Shown: positions 16,016-23,813 of the stretch, piece by piece
How the letters are laid out: every line of letters begins with the position of its first letter
How positions within the stretch are numbered: the first letter of the stretch is position 1
From: Spirochaetales bacterium
Lineage (GTDB): Bacteria > Spirochaetota > Spirochaetia > DSM-2461
Direction: 5' to 3'
Assembly (NCBI GenBank): GCA_028533045.1
Contig: JAQQAP010000002.1
Coordinates: 39,451 to 103,450, forward strand
Length of the DNA: 64,000 nt
The notes under the pieces: generated by a model
Database searches by the model: none
The model's input: only the letters and a program-made list of their open reading frames with translations
Told to the model about the DNA's origin: nothing
Made by a program: the position numbers and the translations under genes

Positions 16016-17407
16016 GTGCAGTCTCAGAAAATTGTTCTGACACAGGAACAGAAACTTAAGCTATCTCCTCAACTCTTTCAGTCGATACAGCTCATGTCCC
16101 TGCCCTTGACCGATCTGCAGCAGCGCATTCGGGACGAGGTGGACAAAAATCCCGCTTTGGAAGTGGCCCGGGAAAAGGGGGAACTATCCCTTTCCGATAT
16201 GTCCTCCGGTAAGGAGGAGGAGCGGGCTACCCAGGATTACGACCCCTTTGAAAATTCCTCCGATCCCGGTTATGAACCCCGCCTTACCAGCTACACCGCC
16301 AGCGGTGAAGATACAAAACGCCAATTTCTGGAAGGGGCCGTATCCCGGGGAGAAACTCTGCAGGAGCATTTGGAAGAGCAGCTCCATTTAATGAAGGGCT
16401 TTTCCGAAGAAGAATATGATCTGGCCTACAGGCTGATCCATAATCTGGACGAAAACGGTTTTCACCGGGAGGAACCTCTGGTATTGGCCGGAGGGAATGA
16501 GCCTTTGCTGGACAAGGTTCTGCCCCGGATGCAATGTTTGGAGCCGGTGGGATGCTGTACTGTAGATGTGATGGAATCTCTCAAGGTTCAGTCGGCCCAG
16601 CGAAGTGACAGCCCCGTTGATATCATTGATTTTCTAGATAGAATTGTTCCCGAGATACGCAATGAGAAGCATGAAGTTCTTCTTAAAAATTCCGGCTTGA
16701 GTGAAGAGGATTTTCAGGACCATCTGGATTTTATTCGCACTTTGACCCCCTATCCCGGGAGGCTGTACTCCGGGGAAACCCTCTCCTATGTCATCCCCGA
16801 TATCCAGGTGAAAAAAGAGGGGGACGAACTGGTTATTTTTCTTAATGACAGTCCCATTCCCGAGTTAAGGATAAACGGGTATTTTGAAGAGCTGGACGGG
16901 ACCAAGGAACAGGAGAAAGAGGTTCGCCAGTTTGTGGGGTCCCATGTGAAGGACGCCCGATGGTTTATTAATAGTCTGGAGCAGAGAAACCGTACCCTTT
17001 TACGGGCGTCCCGGGCGATTGTGGAGCATCAGAGAGCCTTCTTTCATAAGGGGGCCAAAGGGCTTGTCCCCCTCACTCTTAAAGATATTGCCGCAGAAAT
17101 TGATGTTCACGAAGCCACCGTTTCCCGGATTACCACGAATAAGTATGTCCAGACCGAATGGGGTATTTTTGAACTGAAGTATTTCTTTACCAATTCTATC
17201 TCCGGTTCCGGTTCCTCCGGTTCGTCCTACTCCCGGGAAGCGGTGAAGGAAATTATCAAGGAAATTATCGAAGGCCATAAAGGTCCTAAACGACTATCTG
17301 ACCAGAAGGTTACCGATATTCTGGCTGAACGGGGGATTAAGATTGCCCGAAGAACTGCCGCCAAATACAGAAAAGAGCTGGATCTGGATTCCTCCTACGG
17401 TCGCTAG
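16016..17407 (+). CDS. rpoN: RNA polymerase sigma-54 factor
   Basis: 463 residues, GTG start. The Gln- and Leu-rich activator-binding region I is at the N-terminus (LTQEQKLKLSPQLFQSIQLM), followed by an acidic region II, the core-binding domain and a helix-turn-helix. The RpoN box ARRTAAKYR lies near the C-terminus. It directs RNA polymerase to -24/-12 promoters that need AAA+ activators; one such activator is encoded 4.8 kb downstream in the same block. The order lptB-rpoN-hpf is also common in proteobacteria. A Gly/Ser-rich insert (SISGSGSSGSSYS) lies just before the C-terminal domain. Confidence 0.96.
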   Translation: MQSQKIVLTQEQKLKLSPQLFQSIQLMSLPLTDLQQRIRDEVDKNPALEVAREKGELSLSDMSSGKEEERATQDYDPFENSSDPGYEPRLTSYTASGEDTKRQFLEGAVSRGETLQEHLEEQLHLMKGFSEEEYDLAYRLIHNLDENGFHREEPLVLAGGNEPLLDKVLPRMQCLEPVGCCTVDVMESLKVQSAQRSDSPVDIIDFLDRIVPEIRNEKHEVLLKNSGLSEEDFQDHLDFIRTLTPYPGRLYSGETLSYVIPDIQVKKEGDELVIFLNDSPIPELRINGYFEELDGTKEQEKEVRQFVGSHVKDARWFINSLEQRNRTLLRASRAIVEHQRAFFHKGAKGLVPLTLKDIAAEIDVHEATVSRITTNKYVQTEWGIFELKYFFTNSISGSGSSGSSYSREAVKEIIKEIIEGHKGPKRLSDQKVTDILAERGIKIARRTAAKYRKELDLDSSYGR

Positions 17408-17439
17408 AGATAGGCCCTTCCTCCATTTATCTAATTAAA

Positions 17440-17468
17440 TTGATTTTCCCAAAAATGATGATTATACT
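17440..17468 (+). promoter_or_regulatory. Sigma-70-type promoter upstream of hpf
   Basis: TTGATT (17440-17445), a 17-nt spacer and TATACT (17463-17468) in the 113-bp gap between rpoN and hpf. The 5' leader would be about 45 nt and ends in a CAGGAGGT ribosome site. Confidence 0.6.
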
Positions 17469-17520
17469 TTAGGTATACCGCGGGGGAAATTCCTTATGCG
17501 TAATTACCAGGAGGTCTCAT

Positions 17521-17817
17521 ATGACAGTAGAAATTAAAGGTGTTCACAATTACCATGTTAGTGACAGAACGAAAGAATACCTGGACAAGAAAATGAATCG
17601 TATAGCCACATTCGAGGACTTGATTCAGGACCTTCATGTCAGTCTTTCAAAGGAAACAAACGGAGAGTATACGGTTACTTCCGATATTCATTATCGATGG
17701 GGAACCATGGCTCACGTTGCCGTAAGTGATCGGGATTTTTACAAGGCGATTGATGTCTGCTTTGACAAAATCGATGCGAAGACATCAAAAGAAAAGGAAA
17801 AAATCAAGGAACATTAA
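17521..17817 (+). CDS. hpf: Ribosome hibernation promoting factor (short HPF)
   Basis: 98 residues forming one beta-alpha-beta-beta-beta-alpha HPF/RaiA domain: IKGVHNYHVSDRTKEYLDKKM at the start, then DLHVSLSKET and YTVTSDIHYRW, and AIDVCFDKIDAK in the last helix. It lacks the C-terminal dimerisation domain of long HPF, so it is the short type that binds idle 30S subunits and, in gammaproteobacteria, promotes 100S dimer formation with RMF. It is sometimes called sigma-54 modulation protein because it sits next to rpoN. A strong AGGAGGT site and its own promoter suggest high expression separate from rpoN. Confidence 0.93.
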   Translation: MTVEIKGVHNYHVSDRTKEYLDKKMNRIATFEDLIQDLHVSLSKETNGEYTVTSDIHYRWGTMAHVAVSDRDFYKAIDVCFDKIDAKTSKEKEKIKEH

Positions 17818-17825
17818 ATTATTTA

Positions 17826-17834
17826 TGCTATAAT
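17826..17834 (+). promoter_or_regulatory. Extended -10 promoter upstream of hprK
   Basis: TGC followed by a perfect TATAAT (17829-17834), 8 nt before the hprK ATG. No good -35 box is visible, as expected for an extended -10 promoter. The leader would be about 2 nt. Confidence 0.4.
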
Positions 17835-17842
17835 GGGGTGAG

Positions 17843-18823
17843 ATGAAAAATTTTACTGTTCTGGACTTGTTGGAACTTGATTTGAAACCGCCCCGTAATC
17901 TGGACCTTAAATGCCTTTGTGGCAGAAAAGGTCTTGCCAGGGAAATTCCCCTGCCCGAGATTAACAGGCCCGGCCTGGCGTTGAGCGGTTTTTTCGAGCT
18001 CTTTGTAGGTCAGAGGATGCAGGTGTTTGGGCAGGGCGAATTTGCCTATCTCCAAAAATTGGAGGCGGAAGGGAACTTCCAGTATGTGGAGAAGTTCTTT
18101 GCCATCCACCCCCCCTGTTGTATTTTTTGTCATGGCTTAACCCCGAGTGAACGATTTCAGGCTCTTTCGGAAGAGTACGGTGTTTCCACCTTGCATACTT
18201 CTTTGGAGTCATCCGACTTTACCGTACGGCTGCTGCAGGTCCTGGGGGATATTTTTGCCCCCCGCAAGACCTTGCACGGTGTTTTTGTCGAAGTGCACGG
18301 TACGGGTGTCCTTATCACCGGTGAAAGTGGGGTAGGAAAGAGTGAAACGGCCCTTGAACTTATCGGGCGCGGGGGAAACCGGCTCATTGCGGATGACGCG
18401 GTATTGATTAAACGCCTTTACGGTAATATGCTAATGGGGTATTCCACCAATCCCGCCATGGCTTCCCATATGGAAATACGGGGGATGGGGATTGTTAATG
18501 TGGCCCAGGTTTTTGGTATCGGGGCCGTAAAGGAGAACAAGCAACTGGAAATTGTTGTGGACCTGGAAGAGTGGAAAGCGGGAAAAGTGTATGACCGAAT
18601 GGGCACCAAGAGTGACACGGTTGATATCTTGGGGGTGAATGTCCCGAGTATTACTATTCCCATAAAACCGGGTCGAAACATACCTATAATAATTGAAACG
18701 GCTGTTCTTAATGAGCGGTTGAAACAAAGAGGCTATTTTGCAGCACGGGAATTCAACAAGGATATTATCCAGTGGTTGGAAAGCGAGAATGCCCGCAAGC
18801 TTTACTTTGATAATTATGGTTAG
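17843..18823 (+). CDS. hprK: HPr kinase/phosphorylase
   Basis: 326 residues. The C-terminal catalytic domain has the P-loop GESGVGKS at 160-167 and the HprK signature EIRGMGIVN at 212-220. The N-terminal domain (1-130) follows family length. It phosphorylates Ser46 of HPr using ATP or pyrophosphate and removes the phosphate when inorganic phosphate is high, linking carbon status to gene control. Its substrate HPr is encoded 40 bp downstream. A GGGGTGAG site and an extended -10 motif both lie immediately upstream, so it may be read both from the hpf promoter and on its own. Confidence 0.95.
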   Translation: MKNFTVLDLLELDLKPPRNLDLKCLCGRKGLAREIPLPEINRPGLALSGFFELFVGQRMQVFGQGEFAYLQKLEAEGNFQYVEKFFAIHPPCCIFCHGLTPSERFQALSEEYGVSTLHTSLESSDFTVRLLQVLGDIFAPRKTLHGVFVEVHGTGVLITGESGVGKSETALELIGRGGNRLIADDAVLIKRLYGNMLMGYSTNPAMASHMEIRGMGIVNVAQVFGIGAVKENKQLEIVVDLEEWKAGKVYDRMGTKSDTVDILGVNVPSITIPIKPGRNIPIIIETAVLNERLKQRGYFAAREFNKDIIQWLESENARKLYFDNYG

Positions 18824-18863
18824 AAAATAAGCGGGAGCGATCCCATAATATATAGGAATAGAA

Positions 18864-19127
18864 ATGGTAAAACAGGATGTGATTATACAAAACAGGGCCG
18901 GTCTCCACGCCAGACCGGCTTCTATGATTGTTCAAACGGCGGCTCAGTTCTCCTCTACAATCTACATACATAAGGAAGATGTTCAGGTAAATGCCAAATC
19001 CATTATGAATCTTCTTACTTTGGGGGGAGCTTATAATACTGAGCTTCTCATTTCTGCCGAAGGGGATGATGAACAGAACGCCTTGAGTGCTATTGTTGCC
19101 CTTTTCGAATCCAAATTTGAGGAGTAG
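18864..19127 (+). CDS. ptsH: Phosphocarrier protein HPr
   Basis: 87 residues. The active-site His15 lies in RAGLHARPAS and the regulatory Ser46 in NAKSIMNLL, so both the PTS phosphorelay site and the HprK site are present. It is preceded by AGGAATAGAA. No EI or sugar-specific EII genes are in the window. With HprK and a sigma-54 activation pair beside it, this HPr may serve mainly in regulation, as in other bacteria with incomplete PTS systems (inference). The stop codon lies 6 nt before the probable CTG start of the sensor kinase gene. Confidence 0.96.
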   Translation: MVKQDVIIQNRAGLHARPASMIVQTAAQFSSTIYIHKEDVQVNAKSIMNLLTLGGAYNTELLISAEGDDEQNALSAIVALFESKFEE

Positions 19128-19133
19128 AGCTTT

Positions 19134-20873
19134 CTGAACCGTTCCGGAGTAGCCAGGATACGGAATTTAAATGCTGCCCTGGTGGGGTCTCTCATTCTTA
19201 TTATTCTCTTTTTTTTCCTGGCCGGCCGGATAATTACGGGGATTATCGAATTTGGTCCGACCTATATTGACGGTAGAATTATAATCATACTCTGTCTTAT
19301 TATTACTCTGCTTCTCATAATGGTCGGGACCCATCTCTATCATTTTTTTATTAGAGAAAAGGATGGCTTGAGGCTTCAGTATCAGCTTGTTCTACTCTTT
19401 TTTATCCTCATTCTTTTTGCTTCCATTCCCCAGACTCTCTTGGCTATGGAAATTCTGGAATCGATTTTGGGTTCCTGGAGCGGGAGTAGTCTTGAAGAAA
19501 CTCTCGACGACAGTTCCGACTTTCTCACCTCTTATTATGAAGGTGTGGAAAGGGAGATCCTGAGCATGGGAGAAAGCGCCGCGTTGGGAACTATGATGGA
19601 TGAGTATGGAGAGACAGGTTCTTTCCCCTGGGAAGAGTTGAGTCAGCTTAACCCGTCCATTGAGAGTTTACAGCTTTTTCGTTCCGGAGAAGAGGACTTT
19701 TATGGTGTTCCGGAATACCGGGTGGACGGGGCTTTAATAGAACCCTATGGAAATAGCCTTTTACCGGCCCGGGCTGTTCTCGGACGGGTGCTTATCACTT
19801 ATGTAAGACAGGAAGGTGATCTTAAGCTTGTCTTTACTGCGTCTCTTTTACCGGGGACCGCCGATTTAGGGGGGCGATTGATAGATAACCGGGAGAGGCT
19901 TCTTGCCTATAACCACTATCGTCAGGATAGTTTGCGTTGGAAGCTATATATTCTGGTGTTTTTTACTCTTCCCTTGATTCTCATTTCCATTAATCTGGGG
20001 CTGCTCTTTGCGCGCAATATGATACATCCCATACGGGAACTGGGAAAGGCTCTCAGACGGGTGACCGAGGGAGACTATTCCTATCGGATCTCTTCCAAGG
20101 AATTCGGGATGTATGATTTCTATGTGGATATCTTTAATGAGATGATCGATGAGCTTAATAATTCCCGTTCCGAGCTGGTTCAGACCGAAAAGATTGGTGT
20201 GTGGAGAGATATTGCCCAGCGTCTGGCCCATGAAATACGAAACCCCCTGACCCCCATAAAGCTGAATGCCCAAAGAATCCTCCTTAAAACGGCGGAAATG
20301 GATGAGGATACCCAAAAGTACCTTATGACGCCGATGAACCGTATTCTCAAAGAGGTGGATGAATTGGATCTGCTCCTTCGGGAATTTCGTGAATTCGCCG
20401 GCCAGAGAGCTCCCGTTCTCCGGTCTATTCCCCTCTCCTTACTGGTCGATGAGGTGTGGGACAGTTACGGGAAAGAGACGGAAGATGTCATTTTTTCCCA
20501 TCACGATGAGCAGAAGGAACGGGTCATTCAGGGGGATCCGTCCCAGCTAAAACAGGTGTTTCGTAATATCTTTTCCAATGCCCTGGAGGCCATGGAGTTT
20601 AAAGGTCGTCTGTCCGTGCGTATTTCCTCTGTCAGAAAGGGGGTTGTCTCTTTCTGTCGGGTGGCGATTCGCGACTGGGGCCGGGGGATTGATCAGGAAA
20701 CGTTGTCGCGGATTTTTGAACCCTATTACACGACCCGCAAAAACGGAACCGGTTTGGGCTTACCCATTGTTGAAAGAATTGTCACCGACCATAAAGGGCG
20801 AATCTGGGTGAAATCTTCCCCCGGAGAGGGTACGGTGTTTTATATAGATTTGCCTGCGGGGAGGAGTTTGTGA
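19134..20873 (+). CDS. NtrY-like membrane sensor histidine kinase
   Basis: About 579 residues if read from the CTG at 19134. That codon lies 9 nt after GAGGAG and adds a basic cytoplasmic segment (NRSGVARIRN) before the first helix. The next standard start, GTG at 19182, has no ribosome site and would begin inside the helix. Three membrane helices are followed by a periplasmic region and a fourth helix, the layout of NtrY. HAMP comes next, then the H box LAHEIRNPLTPIKL (His about 366), N box NIFSNALEAM, and GTGLGLPIVERI. It should phosphorylate the response regulator encoded next; the two genes overlap by 4 bp. The signal is unknown; nitrogen is only suggested by family and by rpoN nearby. 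Confidence 0.9.
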   Translation: MNRSGVARIRNLNAALVGSLILIILFFFLAGRIITGIIEFGPTYIDGRIIIILCLIITLLLIMVGTHLYHFFIREKDGLRLQYQLVLLFFILILFASIPQTLLAMEILESILGSWSGSSLEETLDDSSDFLTSYYEGVEREILSMGESAALGTMMDEYGETGSFPWEELSQLNPSIESLQLFRSGEEDFYGVPEYRVDGALIEPYGNSLLPARAVLGRVLITYVRQEGDLKLVFTASLLPGTADLGGRLIDNRERLLAYNHYRQDSLRWKLYILVFFTLPLILISINLGLLFARNMIHPIRELGKALRRVTEGDYSYRISSKEFGMYDFYVDIFNEMIDELNNSRSELVQTEKIGVWRDIAQRLAHEIRNPLTPIKLNAQRILLKTAEMDEDTQKYLMTPMNRILKEVDELDLLLREFREFAGQRAPVLRSIPLSLLVDEVWDSYGKETEDVIFSHHDEQKERVIQGDPSQLKQVFRNIFSNALEAMEFKGRLSVRISSVRKGVVSFCRVAIRDWGRGIDQETLSRIFEPYYTTRKNGTGLGLPIVERIVTDHKGRIWVKSSPGEGTVFYIDLPAGRSL

Positions 20874-22252
20874 AAGAACAATCGGGAAATCTGCTGATAA
20901 TTGATGATGAGGATTCTATCCGGGATACTCTCAAGGAGATTCTTGAGGATGAGGGGTACCGGGTTTTTGCTGCCGAAGACGGTCAGGATGGTCTGGCGGT
21001 TCTTAGGGATAACGATATAGATGTTGTCTTTTTGGATATCTGGCTTCCCAGGCGGGGAGGGATTGACGTCCTGGGAGATATCAAGAGTGAAAACAGTGAT
21101 ATTGAGGTCGTTATCATCTCCGGTCACGCCAATGTCGACTTGGCTGTTAAGGCCATTAAGCTGGGGGCCTACGATTTTCTTGAGAAACCTCTGGATATCG
21201 GGAGCGTCCTTACTCTTGCCGGTAAAGCGGTAGAACTGAAAAAGCTCAAGACCGAGAACCGATCTTTGAAGAGCCAGTTGAAGGGCTCCGAAGAGAAGGT
21301 CCTTCTCATAGGTGAATCCCAGGGGATTAATCACATAAGGAAAACCATAGCCCAGGGGGCTCCTTCTGACTCGCGTATTCTGATTCTGGGAGAAAACGGA
21401 ACGGGGAAGGAGCTGATTGCCCGGATGATTCATCAGGGAAGTCCCCGATTAGGACAGCCTTTTATCGAAGTGAACTGTGCCGCCATACCGGACAATTTGA
21501 TCGAAAGCGAACTGTTTGGCCATGAGAAGGGCGCTTTTACCGGTGCGGTGGGACGGAAGAAAGGAAAGTTTGAACTGGCCGACGGGGGGACCCTCTTCCT
21601 GGATGAGGTGGCCGATATGTCCCTTAATGCCCAGGCAAAAGTTCTTCGGGCCATTCAGGAAATGGTTTTTGAGCGCGTAGGGGGAGAAGAGTCCATTCGT
21701 GTGGATGTAAGGATTATAGCGGCGACCAATAAGGATATCCGCAAGGAAGTGGAGGAGGGCCGATTCCGGGAAGACCTCTATTTTCGACTGAATGTTATTC
21801 CCATAAATGTACCGCCCCTTCAGGAACGTGAGGGGGATGTGGTTCTCCTTTTAGAGCATTTTATTAATCAGTTTTCCGCAGGGACAAGGCAGTTTACTGC
21901 GGAAGCTATGGAAGAGCTGTCCGGCTATGCCTGGCCAGGAAATATTCGAGAGTTAAGGAACTTCGTGGAACGGATTAATGTTATGAGCGATGACAATCCC
22001 ATTGGCCTTGCTTCAGTTTCCACCTTTCTTCATCGTTTTGAAGAGGGCGATAAAAAATCCGCTCCTTCCTTTCTGGGGGATTTGGGAGAGATGAAGCTGA
22101 GCGAAGCCCGCGATGAATTTGAAAAGCGCATGATCATTGAAAAGCTGGAAGAAAACGGTTATAATGTTTCCCGGACAGCCGGTGTTCTGGGGTTGTATCC
22201 CGGTAACCTGCACAATAAAATCAAGAAATACGGAATCGATACTAAGAAATGA
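20870..22252 (+). CDS. NtrC/NtrX-family sigma-54-dependent response regulator
   Basis: 460 residues, GTG start overlapping the kinase stop. A receiver domain with phospho-acceptor Asp56 (VVFLDIWLP) comes first. It is followed by an AAA+ domain with Walker A GENGTGKE at 174-181 and an intact GAFTGA loop at 221-226 for sigma-54 contact. A C-terminal Fis-type helix-turn-helix is at about 425-458 (NVSRTAGVLGLYPGNLHNKI). It therefore activates RpoN-dependent promoters after phosphorylation by the adjacent kinase. The overall domain order fits NtrX more than NtrC by partner type. Target promoters are not evident in this window. Confidence 0.94.
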   Translation: MKEQSGNLLIIDDEDSIRDTLKEILEDEGYRVFAAEDGQDGLAVLRDNDIDVVFLDIWLPRRGGIDVLGDIKSENSDIEVVIISGHANVDLAVKAIKLGAYDFLEKPLDIGSVLTLAGKAVELKKLKTENRSLKSQLKGSEEKVLLIGESQGINHIRKTIAQGAPSDSRILILGENGTGKELIARMIHQGSPRLGQPFIEVNCAAIPDNLIESELFGHEKGAFTGAVGRKKGKFELADGGTLFLDEVADMSLNAQAKVLRAIQEMVFERVGGEESIRVDVRIIAATNKDIRKEVEEGRFREDLYFRLNVIPINVPPLQEREGDVVLLLEHFINQFSAGTRQFTAEAMEELSGYAWPGNIRELRNFVERINVMSDDNPIGLASVSTFLHRFEEGDKKSAPSFLGDLGEMKLSEARDEFEKRMIIEKLEENGYNVSRTAGVLGLYPGNLHNKIKKYGIDTKK

Positions 22253-22845
22253 AACAAATGACTTCCCGACAGAAAGAGATATACGATTTTCTCGAAAACT
22301 TTATTGAGAGGGAAGGCTATTCTCCCTCCATACGGGAAGTAGCCGGGCATTTTAGTATTTCCGCCATGGGAGCCCGGGATCATTTGCGTGCTCTGGAAAA
22401 GAAAGGATTTATTCAGAGCGGAAACAACACCTCCCGCTCCTTTGTTATTAACCGGAGCAAGGATGTGGAAGTCCTGGATATTCCTATTCTGGGGCACGTG
22501 GCTGCCGGTTTGCCTCTTATGGCTCAGGAAAATCTTAACGGCTCCGTAAAACTGCCCTCCCCACTATTTACCCAGACGAATCTCTTTGCCCTCTATGTAG
22601 AGGGGGACAGCATGATTAATGCGGGGATATTTGAGGGTGATTTAGCTGTCTTTCATCAGCAGGAACAGGCGGAAAACGGGCAGATTGTGGTGGCTATGGT
22701 GGAAGAAGCGGTTACTCTGAAGCGTTTTTACAGGGAGAAGAGTCGTATTCGACTGCAGGCGGAAAACCCGGAATATTCCCCTATTTATGCCAGTGACATC
22801 CGTATTTTAGGACGCCTTGTACACCTTATGAGAAATTACGATTAG
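22249..22845 (+). CDS. lexA: LexA SOS repressor
   Basis: 198 residues. The N-terminal winged helix-turn-helix starts TSRQKEIYDFLENF. The auto-cleavage bond is Ala86-Gly87 in HVAAGLPL, and the catalytic dyad is Ser121 (EGDSM) and Lys158 (VTLKRF), so RecA-stimulated self-cleavage should work. It overlaps the response regulator stop by 4 bp and is followed after one base by holA. The operator sequence used by this lineage is not known to me, and I did not find an obvious palindrome upstream because the upstream DNA is coding. Confidence 0.96.
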   Translation: MKQMTSRQKEIYDFLENFIEREGYSPSIREVAGHFSISAMGARDHLRALEKKGFIQSGNNTSRSFVINRSKDVEVLDIPILGHVAAGLPLMAQENLNGSVKLPSPLFTQTNLFALYVEGDSMINAGIFEGDLAVFHQQEQAENGQIVVAMVEEAVTLKRFYREKSRIRLQAENPEYSPIYASDIRILGRLVHLMRNYD

Positions 22846-22846
22846 T

Positions 22847-23800
22847 ATGGATAAAATACATTTACTTTTAGGTCCGGAAGAGGGGCAGAAAAAAGCCCAC
22901 ATCAAGTCACTCCGGGATAAATTAGTACAGAGCCTGGGGGAAGAACCGGAGGATTACCGTTTCTATCCCGACGAGAAAGACCTCTCAGAAATTATTTCTC
23001 TCATATCTAACGGCTCTCTTTTTGCCCCCCACAGATTTGTTCAGCTGTACAATGTGGAAGCTTATAAGGGGAATCAGCAAAAAGCCTTGATTGAGTATAT
23101 TAAAAAGCCTGCCGAAGACGCCACTCTTGTTTTGGTTAGTGAAAAAAACAGTGTGGACAAGAAGTTGGACAGCGTCGTTCCCAAAGCGGGGAAGAAGGTC
23201 TTTTGGGAGCTTTTTGAACGGGATAAGAAGAGTTGGGTTTTCCAGTATTTCCGTGAGAGGAAAATGCTTATTGAGCCCGAAGCGGTAGACGATCTTCTTG
23301 AAATGGTAGAGAACAATACGGAGGAAATGAAAAAGGCCTGTTCCCTTCTCTTTTTCTACTTTAAAGAAGGGGCCGAAATTACCACCGACGATATAGACCG
23401 AATCCTTTACCATAGCAAGGAAGAAACCGTATTTACCCTCTTTGATAAAATAGCCCTTCGCGATCTGGAAGGGGCTCTGGATATCTATGCTAAAATCCGG
23501 CTTGCTGCCGGAGGTGATATGGTTCAGCTTTTGGGAGGGCTACTCTGGCAGATTAAGAAACTTTTGGAAGTGGCCCTGCTTCTGGAAGGGGGAATGAATC
23601 CCCAGCAAGCTTTTACCCAACTTAAGGTTTTTGGTAAGAAACGGCAGGCTCTCTTTTTGAGTGGTACGCGAAGCTATTCCGCCGGGGAACTTCAGCGGGC
23701 GGTTGCCCTGATTGCCGAATATGACGGAAAGGCCCGTTCTTCCCGTAAGGAAATGCAAGGGCCCATGATGGATCTTTTTCTCTATCAGTTGATGCGCTAA
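22847..23800 (+). CDS. holA: DNA polymerase III delta subunit
   Basis: 317 residues with the three-domain plan of HolA. The N-terminal AAA-like domain opens IHLLLGPEEGQKKAHIKSLRDKL, and the region DATLVLVSEKNSVDKKLDS fits the family. The C-terminal collar domain includes GGDMVQLLGGLLWQIKKLLEV, the most recognisable part. It opens the sliding clamp during loading onto DNA. It is co-transcribed with lexA, one base apart, and is the last gene of the 11-kb plus-strand block. It faces the unknown 630-aa gene across 13 bp. Confidence 0.9.
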   Translation: MDKIHLLLGPEEGQKKAHIKSLRDKLVQSLGEEPEDYRFYPDEKDLSEIISLISNGSLFAPHRFVQLYNVEAYKGNQQKALIEYIKKPAEDATLVLVSEKNSVDKKLDSVVPKAGKKVFWELFERDKKSWVFQYFRERKMLIEPEAVDDLLEMVENNTEEMKKACSLLFFYFKEGAEITTDDIDRILYHSKEETVFTLFDKIALRDLEGALDIYAKIRLAAGGDMVQLLGGLLWQIKKLLEVALLLEGGMNPQQAFTQLKVFGKKRQALFLSGTRSYSAGELQRAVALIAEYDGKARSSRKEMQGPMMDLFLYQLMR

Positions 23801-23813
23801 GGTCCCCGATTAT

